From contig NZ_JAHWFK010000030.1 of NCBI RefSeq assembly GCF_019710575.1, forward strand, positions 62,001-126,000: a stretch of DNA of 64,000 bases. Direction: 5' to 3'. The notes under the pieces are model-generated. The model did no database searches, was not told the DNA's origin, and saw only the letters and a list, made by a program, of their open reading frames with translations. Of this stretch, positions 58,047 through 64,000 are shown in pieces. The position numbers were made by a program, and so were the translations under genes. This DNA comes from Paractinoplanes polyasparticus (lineage in GTDB: Bacteria > Actinomycetota > Actinomycetes > Mycobacteriales > Micromonosporaceae). The first letter of the stretch is position 1. Every line of letters begins with the position of its first letter.

Positions 58047-58433
58047 TCAGTCGTCATCGCGTACGAGGCAGAAAGGGTGACCGGCCGGGTCGAGCAGGAC
58101 CCGGACGTGGGCCTGGGGTTGGTCGGCGGCCAGTTCGGCGCCCAGCCCTTCCGCCTCGGCCACGGCGGAATCCAGATCACCGACCTGGAAGTCGAAATGC
58201 ATCATCGGGCGCTGACTGCCCTCGGCCGGCGGCCAGACCGGCCGCACGTAGTCGGTTGCCTGCTGGAACACGATGTAGTTCGACCCGTCGGGGTTGGTGG
58301 CGAGGACGGTGGTGCCCGGTTCCTCATGCACCACGGGCCAACCGATCAGGTCGGAGTAGAACCGGGCCAGCTTCGCCGGGTCCGGCGCCTCGACGGCCAT
58401 GCCCCACCACATGTTCCTGGTCCGCGTCTGCAT
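58047..58433 (-). CDS. VOC/glyoxalase-family protein
   Basis: This 128-residue protein has one vicinal oxygen chelate domain with two beta-alpha-beta-beta-beta units: GMAVEAPDPAKLARFYSDLI, then GWPVVHEEPG, and the second unit MMHFDFQVGDLDSAVAEAEG with HVRVLLDPAGHPFCLV. Metal ligands are only partly clear, so it may bind rather than catalyse. It lies between two tRNA genes. Confidence 0.88.
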   Translation of the reverse strand: MQTRTRNMWWGMAVEAPDPAKLARFYSDLIGWPVVHEEPGTTVLATNPDGSNYIVFQQATDYVRPVWPPAEGSQRPMMHFDFQVGDLDSAVAEAEGLGAELAADQPQAHVRVLLDPAGHPFCLVRDDD

Positions 58434-58455
58434 TTCACAAGCCTAGAGCGATCCC

Positions 58456-58527
58456 GTCGTCGTAGCTCAGCGGTAGAGCGCCGCCCTCATAAGGCGGAGG
58501 CCGGTGGTTCGAGACCACTCGACGACA
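58456..58527 (+). tRNA. tRNA with CAU anticodon (Met, or Ile2)
   Basis: Acceptor GTCGTCG/CGACGAC, D-arm GCTC-loop-GAGC, anticodon loop CTCATAA with CAT, and T-arm GGTGG-TTCGAGA-CCACT fold cleanly. It lacks the initiator-type sequence, so it is elongator Met or a lysidine-modified Ile tRNA; these cannot be told apart here. Confidence 0.9.
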
Positions 58528-58531
58528 CGAC

Positions 58532-58605
58532 GCCCCCGTAGCGCAGCTGGACAGCGCGCCGGATTACGAATCCGGAGGCCGGGAGTTCGACTCTCCCCGG
58601 GGGCA
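58532..58605 (+). tRNA. tRNA-Arg (anticodon ACG)
   Basis: Acceptor GCCCCCG/CGGGGGC, anticodon stem CCGGA/TCCGG around loop TTACGAA (ACG), and T-arm GGGAG-TTCGACT-CTCCC make a normal cloverleaf. It starts 5 bases after the previous tRNA ends. Confidence 0.92.
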
Positions 58606-58638
58606 CCGACATTGAACTTTTCGGTTCAGTTTCGTACA

Positions 58639-59013
58639 GTGAACCACGTGGTTCAGCAACAGGAATTGGATCGGGTGTTCGCCTCGCTGTCGGACGCGAC
58701 GAGGCGCGGCATCCTGGTGCGGCTGGGCGAGGGGCCGGCGACGATCGGTGAGCTCGCCGAACCGACCGGCATGACCCTGACCGGGATGAAGAAACACGTC
58801 CAAGTTCTTGAGGACGCCGGCCTGGTAGTCACCGAGAAGGTCGGCCGCAGCCGGCAGTGCCGCCTCGCGCCGGCGCCGCTCGACGACGCCATGGCATGGA
58901 TCAGCTTCTACCAACGGCTCTGGGCCCGGCGTCTCGACGGCCTCGACGCCTACTTCACGCTGCGCCGGGGCGCAGCCCCCACCGAACGACGAGAGAAAGA
59001 GCAGGGGACATGA
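58639..59013 (+). CDS. ArsR-family winged-helix regulator
   Basis: This 124-residue protein (start GTG 58639, or GTG 58648) has the ArsR fold: ELDRVFASLSDATRRGILVR, the recognition helix region MTLTGMKKHVQVLEDAGLVV and the wing EKVGRSRQCRLAPAPLDDAM. The lack of metal-site cysteines fits the subgroup paired with SRPBCC proteins. The stop overlaps the next gene's ATG (ATGA), a typical regulator plus SRPBCC pair. A palindrome overlaps its own start codon and may be its operator. Confidence 0.92.
   Translation: MNHVVQQQELDRVFASLSDATRRGILVRLGEGPATIGELAEPTGMTLTGMKKHVQVLEDAGLVVTEKVGRSRQCRLAPAPLDDAMAWISFYQRLWARRLDGLDAYFTLRRGAAPTERREKEQGT
58641..58654. promoter_or_regulatory. Palindrome over the arsR start codons
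   Basis: GAACCACGTGGTTC is a perfect 14-bp palindrome that spans the start codons at 58639 and 58648. It is a candidate autoregulatory operator of the ArsR protein. Confidence 0.6.
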
Positions 59014-59465
59014 CGCTCGACATGCGGATCACGCGGGAACTGCCGGCCACGCCGGAGGAGGTGTTCGACGCCTACACCGACGCCGAGAAACAAAAGATCT
59101 GGTTCAGCATCCTCGACGAGGAGCCCGGCATCGTCGAGATCGAGGTCGACCTGCGGGTGGGCGGCAAGCAGACCGCTGTCTGGGGGCCGGATCGCGACAC
59201 GCTGTTCCGCGAGACGCAGACGTTCCTCGAGATCGACCGGCCGCGCCGCCTGGTCACCGAGTCGACCGGCTCGGGCCCGGACGGCCTCGAGATGACCACG
59301 CGCGTCGAGGTCACCTTCGAGGAGAAGGGCGACGGCACCCTCGTGACCGTCGTGCAGAGCGGCTTCCCGGTCCCGGAGATCCGCGACTTCTTTGTCAACG
59401 AGGTCTGGCAGGGCGCCTTCGCCCGCATCGAGGCCTTCCTCAAGCGCGAGAATCCGAATGCGTAG
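59010..59465 (+). CDS. SRPBCC (AHSA1/START-like) domain protein
   Basis: This 151-residue protein has the Bet v1/AHSA1 fold: RITRELPATPEEVFDAYTDA, KIWFSILDEEPGIVEIEVDL, the TTRVEVTFEEKGDGTLVTVV strand and a C-terminal long helix (WQGAFARIEAFLKREN). Such proteins bind hydrophobic ligands. It overlaps both neighbours (ArsR stop, DUF6069 start), so the three form one operon. Confidence 0.92.
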   Translation: MTLDMRITRELPATPEEVFDAYTDAEKQKIWFSILDEEPGIVEIEVDLRVGGKQTAVWGPDRDTLFRETQTFLEIDRPRRLVTESTGSGPDGLEMTTRVEVTFEEKGDGTLVTVVQSGFPVPEIRDFFVNEVWQGAFARIEAFLKRENPNA

Positions 59466-59898
59466 CCGACCGGCCATCATCGCGGCGGCCGGCGTCGCCG
59501 CTGTTGTCGTCAACCTGATCGTCTACGCGGTGGGCCGGGCCGCCGGCGGCAGCTTCGTCTTCACGGCGAACGGCGACACCAACGAGGTCGACGCCGTCAC
59601 CGTGGCCGGCTTCAGCGCCGTACCGCTGCTGATCGGCCTGGTCGTAGTCGCGCTGCTCACCCGCCTCGGCTCGTGGGTCACCCGGCTCGCCTCGATCGTC
59701 GCTCCGGTGCTGGCCGCCGGCACGATCGTGGTGATGACCCTGCCGGCCGACCTCGACCGCACCAGCACGATCGCGCTGGCCCTGTGCCACCTGACGCTGA
59801 TCCCGATCAGCATCCTGGCCATCCAGCTGATCAAGAATGCGAACGCGTCGCCATCCCCGACCGGGCAAGGTTCGGAGGCCTTGCGATCGGGCGTCTGA
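59458..59898 (+). CDS. DUF6069-like membrane protein
   Basis: This 146-residue protein has four transmembrane helices: AIIAAAGVAAVVVNLIVYAV, AVPLLIGLVVVALLTRL, LASIVAPVLAAGTIVVM and CHLTLIPISILAIQL. It has the GDTNEVDAVTVAGFS loop I recall from DUF6069 proteins of actinomycetes. Function unknown. The ATG overlaps the SRPBCC stop by 8 bp. Confidence 0.78.
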   Translation: MRSRPAIIAAAGVAAVVVNLIVYAVGRAAGGSFVFTANGDTNEVDAVTVAGFSAVPLLIGLVVVALLTRLGSWVTRLASIVAPVLAAGTIVVMTLPADLDRTSTIALALCHLTLIPISILAIQLIKNANASPSPTGQGSEALRSGV

Positions 59899-59959
59899 CG
59901 AGCGCCGCTTCGTCCCCCTCAGATCATCGGCCGCGTCGGCTCGCGACGCGGCCGATCCG

Positions 59960-60165
59960 CTACGCCGGGCGGAGGCCGTGCATCAGGACGCCCAGCAGGC
60001 GATCAGCCCGGGCGGCGTGCCCGGGCAGGGGCGCGACCGTGAAGATGCCGATCAGGTTGGCGGCGACGTCCTCGGCGGTGACGTCGGTTCGCAGCTCTCC
60101 CGTCGCGTGCCCGGCGCGGAGCATGTCCTCGATCGCGGCGATCCGGCCTCTGACGTTGCCAAGGC
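59960..60165 (-). pseudogene. C-terminal fragment of a TetR-family regulator
   Basis: The last 65 or so codons of a TetR protein are readable: VRGRIAAIEDMLRAGHATGE, LRTDVTAEDVAANLIGIFTV, then RADRLLGVLMHGLRPA. No N-terminal helix-turn-helix joins it; upstream the frame becomes Arg/Pro-rich shadow of the next gene. It abuts the intact TetR gene at 60178, so the intact gene may have displaced it. Confidence 0.65.
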
Positions 60166-60177
60166 GAAGAGCGGCCG

Positions 60178-60873
60178 CTAACCGGGGGCGGCCTCCAAGC
60201 CGGCGGTGAGCAGGGCGACGGCGGCGAGCAGGCCCGCGCGCGGAGCATCCCGCCAGTGCGGCGTGATCGGCGTGAGGGCGGCCGACAGCGGATACGAATC
60301 GGGCATCGCCGCCGCCCGGGCGCGCCAGGTTTCGAGGTCGGCCGGGGTCAGGCGGGAGTAGGCGGCCGCCGTCTGGGCGGTCGCGCGCACCGTCGCGTAC
60401 AGCATCGTCACGGCCGGCGGGCGTGAGCCGGGCGGCACCGCGAAGCGCTCGAAGATCGCCAGCAGCGCTTCCATCCAGTCCTGCTCGTTCGGGCCCTGAC
60501 TGGCCTGGGACCACGGCCGCTCGGTGAGCCACGGATGCGCCAGGTAGACCTCGTACAGCGCCGTCGCCCAGCCCGTCAGCGCGTCCGCCAGGTGATCCTG
60601 CGGTGCGGGCCCAGCGGGCATGGCCGAGGCCTGGTCCTGCATCAGCGCGAGCAGGTTCTCCTTGGTTCCCACGTACGGATAGAGGGCCATCGCCGTCTTG
60701 CCGAAGCGCGCGGCCACGGCCCGCGTCGACACCGCCTCGAGTCCGGACGCGTCGGCCAGGGTGATCGCCGCGGCGAGGATCTCATCGAGGTCCAGTTGCT
60801 GCTTCGGGCCGCGGCGGGGTGTGGGCAGGGTCGCCCCGCGGTGCCGCCAGAGCCGCTTCAGGTGGTCGTCCAT
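60178..60873 (-). CDS. TetR-family regulator (TetR/AcrR, C-terminal TetR_C_33-like)
   Basis: This 231-residue protein has a basic N-terminus (MDDHLKRLWRHRGATLPTPR), the helix-turn-helix ILAAAITLADASGLEAVSTR to AVAARFGKTAMALYPYVGTK, and a helical ligand domain (LTGWATALYEVYLAHPWLTE onward). The ATG at 60873 follows CAGGAG at 2 bp. It diverges from an alpha/beta hydrolase with only 27 bp between start codons, so it likely controls that gene. Confidence 0.9.
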   Translation of the reverse strand: MDDHLKRLWRHRGATLPTPRRGPKQQLDLDEILAAAITLADASGLEAVSTRAVAARFGKTAMALYPYVGTKENLLALMQDQASAMPAGPAPQDHLADALTGWATALYEVYLAHPWLTERPWSQASQGPNEQDWMEALLAIFERFAVPPGSRPPAVTMLYATVRATAQTAAAYSRLTPADLETWRARAAAMPDSYPLSAALTPITPHWRDAPRAGLLAAVALLTAGLEAAPG

Positions 60874-60900
60874 AACTCCTGACAGTGTATAGTGTTTTGC
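60874..60900. promoter_or_regulatory. 27-bp shared promoter of tetR and hydrolase
   Basis: Toward the hydrolase, TATAGT at 60888-60893 is a good -10 with transcription expected at or next to the ATG (60901), so the mRNA is probably leaderless. On the other strand the same bases offer TATACA. The two promoters must overlap. Confidence 0.55.
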
Positions 60901-61722
60901 ATGCCGACCGTGACTTTGCACGACGGATCCACCCTCGACGTCCGGGTCCAGGGCAGTGGTCCCGCCATCTTCCTCCCCGTCAGCACGGCGATCATCGAGG
61001 GCGAACAGGCCGACGCGATGCGGGCCTGGGGCGCCGACCCCGACAACGGCCACGCCCTGGCCACCGGCCTGGCCGACGCCGGTTTCCGAGTGATCACCGC
61101 CGACTACGAGGGTCACCGCAACCAGCACCCGGCGCCGCTGACCCTGAGCGCCGACGCGGTCGCCGCCGACCTGCAGGCCCTGGCCGGCGCGGATCGTTTC
61201 GCCTACTACGGCTATTCCTGGCTCGCTCTTTCCGGGCTGCAGCTGGCCATCCGTACCGACCGCCTCACCGCCCTGGCCATGGGCGGCTACCCGCCGCTCG
61301 GCGGCCCCTACGAGGCGATGCTCGCCGTCACCCGTTCGGCCCATCGCATGGCGCTCGACCCGCCGCTCCCGCCCACCGGCGAGCCCGTGGCCGGCGATTG
61401 GGACTCGGTGGCCTTCACCCAGACGCCCGACCAGACCCGCCAGTTCGTGACGCTCTACGAGTCGCTCCAGGACTTCGACGAGCGGGCCGTCCACCTCGAC
61501 ATCCCCCGGCTCGCCTTCGCCGGTGCGGAGGACAACATCCAGTACGGCCCGGCCTGGGACAACGCTTATGTCGCCCTGGCCGAGCCACTGCTCGAAAACC
61601 GTGAAGCCCTGCAGAAGGACGGTTGGGAAGTGCGAACGGTCCCGAGGGCCGACCACATGGTCGCCATGCAGGCCGCCACCGTCCTGCCCATCCTGATCCC
61701 GTGGCTCAGGTCGTCACTTTGA
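60901..61722 (+). CDS. Alpha/beta hydrolase
   Basis: This 273-residue protein has the hydrolase fold with nucleophile elbow YYGYSWLALSG (Ser in GYSWL), catalytic His in PRADHMVAMQ and a likely Asp in FAGAEDNIQYGP. The cap region (about 115-200) is short. Substrate unknown. It is probably regulated by the divergent TetR. The ATG at 60901 likely begins a leaderless mRNA. Confidence 0.87.
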   Translation: MPTVTLHDGSTLDVRVQGSGPAIFLPVSTAIIEGEQADAMRAWGADPDNGHALATGLADAGFRVITADYEGHRNQHPAPLTLSADAVAADLQALAGADRFAYYGYSWLALSGLQLAIRTDRLTALAMGGYPPLGGPYEAMLAVTRSAHRMALDPPLPPTGEPVAGDWDSVAFTQTPDQTRQFVTLYESLQDFDERAVHLDIPRLAFAGAEDNIQYGPAWDNAYVALAEPLLENREALQKDGWEVRTVPRADHMVAMQAATVLPILIPWLRSSL

Positions 61723-62491
61723 GCCAGCCCCCGTCCACGTAATAGGTCGATCCCACCGAGTAGGCCGCGCGCTCGGAACAGAGGAAGACGAAGAAATCGG
61801 CCACCTCGGCCGGGGTGGCGAACCGTCCGATCGGCGCGTTGTCCTCGGCGATCTTGGCCAGGTACTGCTCCCACGTCTGTTCGGTGTCCGCGGTCAGCGC
61901 CTTCGCGGTTTTGATCCAGTCCCCGGTCATGACCAGGCCGGGGTTCACCGCGTTGACCCGGATGTTGTCCCCGATCAACTCGTTGGCCAGGCACTTGGAG
62001 AACATGACGAGCGCCGCCTTGGTGGTGTTGTAGATCGGCTCGTAGCCCAGCGGCTGGGTGGCGCAGATCGAGGCGTTGTGCAGGATCACGCCGCCGCCGC
62101 GGGCCTTCATCTGCGGCGCGATCTCGCGAGCCAGGCGCACGGCCGCCATGACGTGCAGCTCCCAGTAGAACTGCCACCGGGAATCGGGGGCGGTCAGGAT
62201 CTTCTCGTCGCTGCCGGTGCCGGCGTTGTCGATGAGAATGTCGGCCCCGCCGAACTCCTGCTGAACTGCGGCCGCCACCACGGCCGCACTGTCGGGCTGC
62301 GTGAGGTCGGCGGGAACGGTGAGCACTCGTACGCCGGAAATCGACTCCGCCACGGCCCGCAACCGGTCGGCCGAGCGGGCCACGAGGGCCAGGTGGACGC
62401 CCTCGGCGGCCAGCCCGCGGGCGATCGCCTCACCGATTCCGGCGTTACCACCTGTGATCACGGCCACCCTGTCAGTGAGACGCAGATCCAT
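61706..62491 (-). CDS. Short-chain dehydrogenase/reductase (SDR)
   Basis: This 261-residue classical SDR has the NAD(P) motif AVITGGNAGIGEAIARGLAA, DNAG (LIDNAGTGSDE), catalytic Ser in HNASICATQPLG and Tyr-x3-Lys in YNTTK. The end VGSTYYVDGGWLKVTT is standard. Substrate unknown. It overlaps the hydrolase stop by 17 bp (convergent). It diverges from the poxB-like gene 69 bp away. Confidence 0.93.
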   Translation of the reverse strand: MDLRLTDRVAVITGGNAGIGEAIARGLAAEGVHLALVARSADRLRAVAESISGVRVLTVPADLTQPDSAAVVAAAVQQEFGGADILIDNAGTGSDEKILTAPDSRWQFYWELHVMAAVRLAREIAPQMKARGGGVILHNASICATQPLGYEPIYNTTKAALVMFSKCLANELIGDNIRVNAVNPGLVMTGDWIKTAKALTADTEQTWEQYLAKIAEDNAPIGRFATPAEVADFFVFLCSERAAYSVGSTYYVDGGWLKVTT

Positions 62492-62560
62492 TTTTTCTCC
62501 GTTCGCGCGCTCTCGAGCTCGGGTACTGCACGCACATTCGCACGAAGGCGGGAGGCCGGG

Positions 62561-64000
62561 GTGTTCGGTAAGGGAAAGACAGTCGCTGACCAGTTGGTCG
62601 AAGTGCTGATTCAGGCCGGCGTGGAGAGGATCTACGGTCTGGTCGGAGACAGCCTCAACGCGCTGACCGACGCGATCCGGCGTAACGACGCCATCGAATG
62701 GGTCCACGTGCACAACGAGGAGGCCGCGGCGTTCGCGGCCGCCGCGGAAGCCCAGCTCACCGGCAAGCTGGCGGTCTGCGCGGGCAGTTGCGGGCCGGGC
62801 AACACCCACCTGATCCAGGGCGTGTTCGACGCGCACCGGTCGGCCGCGCCGGTACTGGCGATCGCCTCGCACATCGTCTCGACCGAGATCGGCTCCGGCT
62901 TCTTCCAGGAGACCGATCCCAAGCAGTTGTTCGGGCAGGCCAGCCACTGGACCGAGATGGTCTCGTCGGCCGAGCAGATGCCGCGGATGGCGCGGATGGG
63001 CATTCAGCAGGCGGTCGGCAAGCGGGGCGCGGCCGTGCTGGTGATGCCGGGCGACGTGCTCGCGGCCGAGGCCACCAACGAGACCGGCGCCGGGCACGCG
63101 GTGGCCGGGCCGGTGCTGGGCGCGCCGTCCGACTACGTGCTCGAGGACCTGGCCGAACGGATCAACGCGGCGAAGACCGTGGCGATCTTCGGTGGGATCG
63201 GCTGCGCCGACGCCCGCGAGCAGGTGCTGCAACTGGCCGAGTGGCTGGGCGCGCCGGTGGGGCACACGCTGCGGGGCAAGGACGTGCTGCAGTACGACAA
63301 CCCGTACGACGTGGGCATGTCGGGCCTGCTCGGCTACGGCGCCTGTTACGAGGCGACCCACGAGGCCGACCTGCTCCTGCTGCTCGGCACCGACTTCCCG
63401 TACCGGCAGTTCCTGCCCCAGAAGAACACGATCCAGATCGACATCGATCCGTCGCGCCTGGGCCGCCGCACGGCGCTCGAACTGGGCGTGGCCGGCGACG
63501 TCGGCGCCACCATCACCAGGCTGATGCCGAAGCTCGAGCGCAAGGACCACAAGTTCCTCAACCGCATGCTCACCAAGCACGTCCGCGAGCTGGACCGGGT
63601 CGTCGACGCGTACACCCGGGACGTCGAGCACCTGGTGCCGATCCACCCCGAGTACGTGGCCTCGATCCTCGACGAGGAGGCGGCGGACGACGCCGTCTTC
63701 ACCGCCGACACCGGCATGTGCACCAGTTGGGCGGCTCGCTACATCACGCCCAACGGCCGGCGCCGGCTGCTCGGCTCGTTCGTCCACGGCACGATGGCCA
63801 ACGCGCTGCCGCACGCGCTCGGCGCCGCGAAGCTCGACCCGAGCCGGCAGGCGATCTCGATGTCGGGCGACGGCGGACTGGCCATGCTGCTGGGCGAGTT
63901 GCTCACCGCCAAGCTGCACAATCTGCCGGTCAAGGTGGTGGTCTTCAACAACTCCAGCCTCGGCATGGTGCGCCTCGAGATGCTGGTGGCGGGCGACCCG
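62561..64000 (+). CDS. Thiamine-diphosphate enzyme, pyruvate oxidase/dehydrogenase (PoxB-like), partial
   Basis: The gene starts at GTG 62561 (GGGAGG upstream) and is open to the window end, 480 codons. It has the ThDP N-terminal domain with the catalytic Glu in VHVHNEEAAAFAAAAEAQLT, the FAD/UDP-binding middle and the ThDP motif GDGGLAMLLGELLTA with NNSS downstream. FQETDPKQLFGQASHWTEM and GPGNTHLIQGVFDA fit PoxB and its actinobacterial homologues, which decarboxylate pyruvate to acetate and pass electrons to quinones. The C-terminal end, about 100 residues, lies outside the window. Confidence 0.92.
   Translation, partial: MFGKGKTVADQLVEVLIQAGVERIYGLVGDSLNALTDAIRRNDAIEWVHVHNEEAAAFAAAAEAQLTGKLAVCAGSCGPGNTHLIQGVFDAHRSAAPVLAIASHIVSTEIGSGFFQETDPKQLFGQASHWTEMVSSAEQMPRMARMGIQQAVGKRGAAVLVMPGDVLAAEATNETGAGHAVAGPVLGAPSDYVLEDLAERINAAKTVAIFGGIGCADAREQVLQLAEWLGAPVGHTLRGKDVLQYDNPYDVGMSGLLGYGACYEATHEADLLLLLGTDFPYRQFLPQKNTIQIDIDPSRLGRRTALELGVAGDVGATITRLMPKLERKDHKFLNRMLTKHVRELDRVVDAYTRDVEHLVPIHPEYVASILDEEAADDAVFTADTGMCTSWAARYITPNGRRRLLGSFVHGTMANALPHALGAAKLDPSRQAISMSGDGGLAMLLGELLTAKLHNLPVKVVVFNNSSLGMVRLEMLVAGDP

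Overview
The window is high-GC DNA with strong third-position G/C bias, frequent GTG/TTG starts and many ATGA/GTGA/TTGA stop-start overlaps. It carries actinomycete-type genes: an XRE/DUF5753 regulator, Lsr2, HC2 zinc-finger anti-sigma factor, CU044_5270 protein, BioB with a BsaP-like partner, a GH12 cellulase behind a CebR-type operator, and ACT-GNAT acetyltransferase. The best fit is a chromosome segment of a Micromonosporaceae soil actinomycete, probably Actinoplanes or a close relative; that is an inference from gene content. I see no rRNA, IS element, prophage or CRISPR array. Three tRNA genes lie at 57.8-58.6 kb.

Layout. 0-1.4 kb: small protein plus XRE regulator. 1.4-5.5 kb: biotin genes, bioF-bioD on the minus strand (BioD carries a roughly 280-residue Pro/Ala-rich N-terminal extension) and bioB-bsaP on the plus strand. 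5.5-10 kb: ACT and ACT-GNAT proteins, a Cys-rich small protein with a pyrimidine-reductase-like enzyme, and an ECF sigma factor with a CU044_5270 partner. 10.1-16.6 kb: a tightly coupled four-gene operon of HerA-like ATPase, SbcD/Mre11, SbcC/Rad50 and a NurA-like nuclease, which looks like a bacterial counterpart of the archaeal DNA-end-resection cluster. 16.7-19.3 kb: TetR and divergent methyltransferase, both carrying low-complexity inserts, then a second methyltransferase. 20.1-24.7 kb: sigma/anti-sigma pair followed by three exported proteins. 24.9-34.3 kb: housekeeping and signalling genes (AlkA-like glycosylase, SpoU methyltransferase, ROK kinase, HAD hydrolase, ETFB-type methyltransferase, a GGDEF-EAL protein, cysteine-desulfurase-like enzyme, epimerase).

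34.3-40.9 kb: a three-subunit molybdenum hydroxylase (PaoABC-like), TetR with divergent alcohol dehydrogenase, an SDR and Lsr2. 41-44.6 kb: secreted GH12-CBM2 cellulase under a CebR-type operator, then a GNAT gene surrounded and interrupted by three unrelated tandem-repeat arrays. 44.7-53.1 kb: GMC oxidoreductase, zinc dehydrogenase, two acyl-CoA synthetase-like enzymes, a GT39-like membrane glycosyltransferase and an aberrant intradiol-dioxygenase-like protein. 53.3-57.4 kb: TRAP/TAXI transporter and a DUF6745-like protein. 57.4-64 kb: tRNAs, gene remnants, VOC protein, ArsR-SRPBCC-DUF6069 operon, TetR with divergent alpha/beta hydrolase, SDR, and a pyruvate oxidase-like gene running off the edge.

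Two themes stand out. The first is the HerA-SbcD-SbcC-NurA operon, preceded by two DnaA-box-like sequences. The second is repeated in-frame or near-frame expansion of minisatellites inside or beside coding genes (bioD, tetR, methyltransferase, secreted protein, GNAT), with unit lengths of 15, 16, 18, 36, 42 and 45 bp, plus an 83-bp duplication. All calls come from reading the sequence; no database search was run.
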